Of a stretch of 9,015 nt of DNA, positions 5,464 through 9,015 are shown piece by piece. Position 1 is the first letter of the stretch. Each line of letters starts with the position of its first letter. The notes under the pieces were generated by a model that was given only the letters and a program-made list of their open reading frames with translations, was not told the DNA's origin and ran no database searches. Source of the stretch: an uncultured Clostridia bacterium (GTDB taxonomy: Bacteria > Bacillota > Clostridia > TANB77 > CAG-508); the NCBI GenBank assembly GCA_934167365.1, contig CAKPKU010000065.1, forward strand, positions 1 through 9,015, read 5' to 3'. The position numbers and the translations under genes were made by a program.

Positions 5464-7773
5464 TTATTCTATTATTTGTAATCCTGCAAATTTAGCCATT
5501 AATCTCTTATTTCCAGACTTATCAAAACTAATATCAACTTTATAATCATCACCTTCAGATTCTAATTTATTAATTGTTCCTTCTCCAAATTTCTTGTGAT
5601 ATACTCTTTGTCCTTCTTTGTATTGTGATACATCGACATTTTGTTTTTGATTTATTGAATTTAAAAAGTTTTCCGCTGTTTTAAATGCGAAACCTGTATT
5701 TATTGAATTACTGCTACTTGCTGATGCAGTTTTTGGTACTTTATATGTATCCATTGTATATGTTTTTACTTTTGTATTTCCAAAAGATGATCCATATTCC
5801 CATTTGTAACTGCTTTCCTTAAATTGTTCCGTTTTACTTGCAAATACTTCATCATATCCATCAAGCAAATCTTTTGGAATTTCTTTAACAAATCTTGATA
5901 TTTGATTGTAACTTGTTGAACCAAATATTGTTCTTCTTTTTGCACAAGTTAAATGTAAATGCTCTTTTGCTCTTGTAATTCCTACATAAAATAGTCTACG
6001 CTCTTCCTCAAGCTCTTTTTCTTCTCCAATTGATTTATAACCTGGGAATATTCCTTCTTCCATACCAACTAAAAATACTGTTGGAAATTCCAATCCTTTT
6101 GCACTATGTAATGTCATTAAAGTTACAGAATCTTCTGATGTATCACTATTGTCTAAATCTGTTGTTAATGTTATTCCCTCTAAAAATTCTGCTAATGATG
6201 TGTCTGCTGACTCATCTTCAAATTCTATTGCAACAGTTAAAAATTCATCTAAGTTTTGTATTCTTGTTTCTGCTTCTATTGTTTTTTCATCTTTTAAAGC
6301 TTGTGTATATCCAGTTGTTCTTAAAGTTTCTTTTATTAAATCAGAAATTTTAATTTCATCTTTTTTTGCTTTTAAATTTTCTATTTGATCTATAAATTCT
6401 CTTGTATTAACATATACTCTATTTAAACCATATTGCTCTGCATGTTTTATTACTTCATACATAGATATACCATAATTGTCAGCAGTTTCTTGTATAGCAT
6501 CAAGGCTTGTTTTTCCAACTCCTCTTTTTGGTTCATTAATAACTCTTTTTAGTGATAAATTATCATTACTATTAAATATTAATCTTAAATATGCTATAAT
6601 ATCTTTTATTTCTTTTCTTTCATAGAATTTTAAACCACCTATAATCTTGTATGGGATATTTTCTCTTCTTAAAATATCCTCTATTGCTCTTGACTGTGAG
6701 TTCATTCTATATAATATTGCAAAATCTGAACATTTGTAATATTCTTCTGTTTTTAAATGATTTATTTGTTTTACTATATATGTTGCTTCATCATATTCAT
6801 CATCTCCACAATATATACATGGTTTATTTCCTTGTTCATTTTGTGTCCATAATTTTTTTTCATATTTTACAGGATTATGCTTTATTACTGCATTTGCTGC
6901 TTGTAAAATATTTCCTGTACATCTATAATTTTGCTCTAATTTTACTATTTTTGTACCAGGAAAATCTTTTTCAAAATTTAAAATATTTGTAATATCTGCT
7001 CCTCTAAATGAATAAATTCCTTGGTCATTGTCTCCTACAACTGTTATATTTCCATATTTTGATGCTAACATTGAAACTAATGTAAATTGTGCTTTATTTG
7101 TATCTTGATACTCATCAACTAATATATATTTGAATTTTTCAGTATACATGTCCAATACATCTATATTTTCTTTAAATATTTTTATTGTAAAATTTATTAT
7201 ATCATCAAAATCTATTGCATTATTTTCTTTTAATTTTTTCTGATATAATTCATAAATTTTTGATATTGTTTCTTTTCTAAAATCTCCTGAATATTTTACA
7301 GAGTATGCTTTTGGATCTAGCATTTCATTTTTTGCATTACTTATTTCATACATTACAGATTTATCAGTAAATAATTTATCATCTATTTTTAGCTCTTTTA
7401 AACATTCTTTAACAACTGTTTTTTGGTCAGATGTATCAAAAATAACAAATGATGTATCATAACCTATTCTATCTATGAATTTTCTTAATATTCTAACACA
7501 TATTGAATGAAATGTTCCTATCCACATATCTTTTGCAGCATCGCCAACTAATCCTTCTGCTCTTTCTTTCATTTCGTTTGCTGCTTTATTTGTAAATGTA
7601 ATAGCTAATATATTCCAAGGTTTTATATACTTTTCTGCCATTAAATATGCAATCTTATGTGTTAATACTTTTGTTTTTCCACTTCCAGCACCAGCAATTA
7701 CTAAACATGGTCCTTCTGTTGCTAAAACTGCTTCTTTTTGTTTATCATTTAAACATTCTATTAAATCTTGCAT
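5464..7773 (-). CDS. pcrA: ATP-dependent DNA helicase PcrA (UvrD/Rep family, superfamily 1)
   Basis: PcrA is a 3'-5' DNA helicase that works in nucleotide excision repair, removes RecA filaments and clears replication-transcription conflicts. The 769-residue product is complete and of normal length. Motifs in order: Q motif LNDKQKEAV (8-16), Walker A AGAGSGKT (27-34), Ia TFTNKAANEM (59-68), II DEYQDT (220-225), III GDNDQGIYSFRGAD (247-260), IV-region LEQNYR (279-284), V TLHSAKGLEF (554-563) and VI EERRLFYVGITRAKE (590-604). After a Ser-rich linker (about 650-710) comes the Tudor-like C-terminal domain (about 720-767, with GQRVYHKKFGEGTI), which in PcrA binds RNA polymerase. ATG 7773 has AAAAGGAG 7 bases upstream. 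The gene follows ywlE by 15 bases and shows no promoter of its own, so co-transcription is likely. Motif III has QGIYSF where QSIYGF is more usual, a mild change. Confidence 0.97.
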   Translation of the reverse strand: MQDLIECLNDKQKEAVLATEGPCLVIAGAGSGKTKVLTHKIAYLMAEKYIKPWNILAITFTNKAANEMKERAEGLVGDAAKDMWIGTFHSICVRILRKFIDRIGYDTSFVIFDTSDQKTVVKECLKELKIDDKLFTDKSVMYEISNAKNEMLDPKAYSVKYSGDFRKETISKIYELYQKKLKENNAIDFDDIINFTIKIFKENIDVLDMYTEKFKYILVDEYQDTNKAQFTLVSMLASKYGNITVVGDNDQGIYSFRGADITNILNFEKDFPGTKIVKLEQNYRCTGNILQAANAVIKHNPVKYEKKLWTQNEQGNKPCIYCGDDEYDEATYIVKQINHLKTEEYYKCSDFAILYRMNSQSRAIEDILRRENIPYKIIGGLKFYERKEIKDIIAYLRLIFNSNDNLSLKRVINEPKRGVGKTSLDAIQETADNYGISMYEVIKHAEQYGLNRVYVNTREFIDQIENLKAKKDEIKISDLIKETLRTTGYTQALKDEKTIEAETRIQNLDEFLTVAIEFEDESADTSLAEFLEGITLTTDLDNSDTSEDSVTLMTLHSAKGLEFPTVFLVGMEEGIFPGYKSIGEEKELEEERRLFYVGITRAKEHLHLTCAKRRTIFGSTSYNQISRFVKEIPKDLLDGYDEVFASKTEQFKESSYKWEYGSSFGNTKVKTYTMDTYKVPKTASASSSNSINTGFAFKTAENFLNSINQKQNVDVSQYKEGQRVYHKKFGEGTINKLESEGDDYKVDISFDKSGNKRLMAKFAGLQIIE

Positions 7774-7780
7774 TATTTTT

Positions 7781-7788
7781 CTCCTTTT
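7781..7788 (-). promoter_or_regulatory. ribosome binding site of pcrA, abutting the ywlE stop codon
   Basis: AAAAGGAG on the minus strand ends 7 bases before the pcrA ATG and begins right after the TAG (7791-7789) of the preceding gene, which favours translation from one shared transcript. Confidence 0.75.
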
Positions 7789-8244
7789 CTAACTTATTTT
7801 TTCTATTATTTTGTCTACGCAAAGGCTTATTTCTGCTGCACACATTCTATATGTATTCATATTATTTCCCCATGGATCTTTTATATCTAAATCTGTTTTA
7901 TTATTATCTAACCCTGCATATTCTTTCATTGTAAATGTTTTATCTTTTAGATTTTTATATTTTGCTATTATCTGTAGTTTATGGCTTAGTGTTGCGCACA
8001 AAATTAAGTCCATTTCTTCAATATTTGATTCTTCTATATTAGTAGCTTTATGTAGGGCAATATCAACATCGTATTCTTTCATAACTGCTACGGAATTATA
8101 TGATGCGTGTTCTCCAGTAGCTGCATATATTCCTGCTGAATATATTTCTATATCTAGCCCTTTAGTATCTACTATTTTTTTTGCTAAACCATATGCCATT
8201 GCACTTCTACATGTATTTCCAGTACATATAAACATGATTTTCAT
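7789..8244 (-). CDS. ywlE: low-molecular-weight protein phosphatase, probable protein-arginine phosphatase (YwlE type)
   Basis: This 151-residue cytoplasmic enzyme is a member of the low-molecular-weight tyrosine phosphatase fold. The P-loop CTGNTCRS spans residues 7-14, with nucleophile C7 and phosphate-binding R13; the acid/base Asp lies in DP at 123-124. Thr at position 11 of the P-loop is the residue reported to favour phosphoarginine over phosphotyrosine in Bacillus YwlE, and the FTMKEYAG stretch (104-111) also resembles YwlE. YwlE reverses phosphorylation by the arginine kinase McsB, which marks proteins for ClpCP and controls CtsR. No mcsB or ctsR gene is visible here. The start at 8244 is set by GGAGG (8252-8256, 7-base spacing); the frame stays open to 8307, but that extension contains the promoter. 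It is followed 15 bases later by pcrA. The fold is certain; arginine specificity is inferred from T11. Confidence 0.88.
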   Translation of the reverse strand: MKIMFICTGNTCRSAMAYGLAKKIVDTKGLDIEIYSAGIYAATGEHASYNSVAVMKEYDVDIALHKATNIEESNIEEMDLILCATLSHKLQIIAKYKNLKDKTFTMKEYAGLDNNKTDLDIKDPWGNNMNTYRMCAAEISLCVDKIIEKIS

Positions 8245-8251
8245 TCTTTTT

Positions 8252-8256
8252 CCTCC
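8252..8256 (-). promoter_or_regulatory. ribosome binding site that sets the ywlE start at 8244
   Basis: GGAGG lies 7 bases before the ATG at 8244-8242. The longer in-frame start at 8307 has no such site and is upstream of the predicted transcription start. Confidence 0.8.
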
Positions 8257-8275
8257 ATCTGAAAAATCTTTTTTC

Positions 8276-8304
8276 ATTATACCAGTAAATACCCAATTAT
8301 GAAA
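8276..8304 (-). promoter_or_regulatory. promoter of ywlE-pcrA
   Basis: On the minus strand TATAAT (8281-8276) is preceded by TGG (8284-8282), an extended -10. The -35 is poor: TTTCAT at 8304-8299, 17 bases away. Extended -10 promoters can do without a good -35. Transcription would start near 8269, about 25 bases before the ywlE ATG. Confidence 0.6.
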
Positions 8305-8335
8305 CACTTTTTTTGTTTTTTTGATAAAAATATAT

Positions 8336-8351
8336 CTAAAATTACTTTTAG
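8336..8351 (-). terminator. possible weak terminator after the ZIP transporter gene
   Basis: CTAAAA and TTTTAG form a 6-bp hairpin with a 4-base loop, 28 bases after the ZIP stop codon, followed on the minus strand by ATATATTTTTAT. The stem is short and AT-rich. It may not stop all transcripts, so some read-through into ywlE-pcrA is possible. Confidence 0.3.
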
Positions 8352-8379
8352 CAAAATTTCTTTATATATTACAAAAAAT

Positions 8380-9015
8380 CTATATTTGCGTAGCTATATA
8401 TCCTAATATAAATCCCAATATATTTCCAATTGATGTCATTTTTCCGCTATATAATTTACTGTATTCTGGTGTTAATTCGCCTGAAACTATATATAACATA
8501 GCTCCTGCTGCAAATGACAATGCAATAGCTATAACTGTTTCAGATACTCCACCTATTATTGCTCCTACTAGTGCTCCTATTCCTGTTGTTAACCCTGATA
8601 AAATAACATATAATAATACTTTTCCATTTTTCATTCCACCATTTTTCATTGGTGCTGCCATTGATATTCCTTCTGGAACATCGTGTAATGCTATTGCTAA
8701 TGCTAAAGAATACCCTAATTTTGCTGATGCCTCAAAACCTGTTCCTATTGCTAGCCCTTCTGGTATATTGTGAATTGCTAACCCTATACTAACAATAATT
8801 CCTGTTTTTAATAAAGAATTTGAAATTGTTTTTTTGCTTTCAAAAGTTTTTTTTACCTTAATATCACAAAAAATCATCATGCATATGCCAGCTATTATAC
8901 CTATAATAGTTACCCCAATTCCTGACACATTTGCTGCTTCTGGTACTAGTTCAAAACATACTATTGATATCATTAGCCCTGCTGCTAATGATAATATGAA
9001 GCTTAATAATTTATT
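8380..9015 (-). CDS. ZIP family metal (zinc/iron) transporter, 5' part outside the window
   Basis: ZIP permeases bring divalent metals such as zinc, iron or manganese into the cytoplasm. The visible 211 residues form the C-terminal part. They carry the two signature metal-site helices: HNIPEGLAIG (H at about visible residue 83) and, 29 residues later, HDVPEGIS. Hydrophobic helices follow, and the protein ends in GFILGYIATQI before TAG at 8382-8380. The frame is open to the window edge. Codons between 8974 and 9015 read NKLLSFILSLAAGL, which continues smoothly into MISIVCFELVPEA, the ordinary ZIP helix with conserved AAG and ELxPEA. The Met at 8973 is therefore internal and the true start lies beyond 9015. 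A Lys-rich loop (KVKKTFESKK) separates early and late helices but has few histidines. The pattern suggests the GufA/ZupT-like bacterial branch; the metal cannot be named from sequence. Confidence 0.9.
   Translation of the reverse strand, partial: NKLLSFILSLAAGLMISIVCFELVPEAANVSGIGVTIIGIIAGICMMIFCDIKVKKTFESKKTISNSLLKTGIIVSIGLAIHNIPEGLAIGTGFEASAKLGYSLALAIALHDVPEGISMAAPMKNGGMKNGKVLLYVILSGLTTGIGALVGAIIGGVSETVIAIALSFAAGAMLYIVSGELTPEYSKLYSGKMTSIGNILGFILGYIATQI

Noticed and set aside
7012..7035. Non-standard residues in PcrA motif III (QGIYSF)
   Set aside because: Gln, Tyr, Arg and Gly positions that matter are kept, and substitutions at the Ser and Gly positions are known in the family, so I do not treat it as functional change.
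7811..8302. 163-codon plus-strand open frame
   Set aside because: It lies antisense to the complete ywlE gene, has no ribosome binding site, and its sequence shows no domain; it arises from AT-rich codon use on the other strand.
8245..8307. N-terminal extension of the phosphatase
   Set aside because: It contains the extended -10 promoter, has no ribosome site, and family members begin right before the P-loop strand as at 8244.
8321..8773. 150-codon plus-strand open frame
   Set aside because: It is antisense to the ZIP transporter, lacks a ribosome binding site, and its Pro/Ile/Asn pattern is the mirror of membrane helices.
1..9015. Mobile element, defence system or CRISPR
   Set aside because: No transposase, integrase, nuclease or repeat-spacer pattern is seen; the helicase is a standard full-length PcrA with a Tudor-like end, not a defence helicase.

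Overview
The window is very AT-rich (I estimate roughly a quarter G+C). Genes have strong AGGAGG-type Shine-Dalgarno sites, sigma-A-like promoters and rho-independent terminators, and stops are TAA or TAG only. The gene set (a serine D-Ala-D-Ala carboxypeptidase, an LCP protein, a DUF5711-type protein next to CvpA, PcrA and a YwlE-type phosphatase) points to a low-GC Firmicute, most likely an anaerobic member of the Clostridia. I see no phage, transposon, CRISPR, rRNA or tRNA gene.

Left part (1-4450), cell envelope: a membrane-anchored D,D-carboxypeptidase on the plus strand converges on three minus-strand genes. Read in transcription order these are a DUF5711-like membrane/beta-propeller protein, a CvpA-family membrane protein whose Shine-Dalgarno overlaps the previous stop codon, and an LCP-family (LytR-CpsA-Psr) protein. 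The LCP gene has its own near-consensus promoter inside a 14-bp inverted repeat. A bidirectional terminator (1456-1492) separates the two converging units.

Middle (4414-5460): a 296-base divergent intergenic region carries one promoter for the DUF5711-cvpA pair and one for a TtcA-like PP-loop tRNA-thiolation protein. The latter ends in a second bidirectional terminator.

Right part (5464-9015), all minus strand: a partial ZIP-family metal transporter runs off the right edge. It is followed by a promoter, a protein-arginine-phosphatase-like gene (ywlE) and the pcrA helicase gene, the last two tightly spaced and probably co-transcribed.

Four start assignments differ from the longest open frame. 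The LCP protein starts at TTG 2486, the thiolation protein at 4710 and the phosphatase at 8244, and the ZIP gene is open through the window edge. Overall this is ordinary chromosomal core sequence. The observations worth following up are regulatory layout, a degenerate LCP active-site motif and the poorly understood DUF5711-CvpA pair; I do not see a clear new system.
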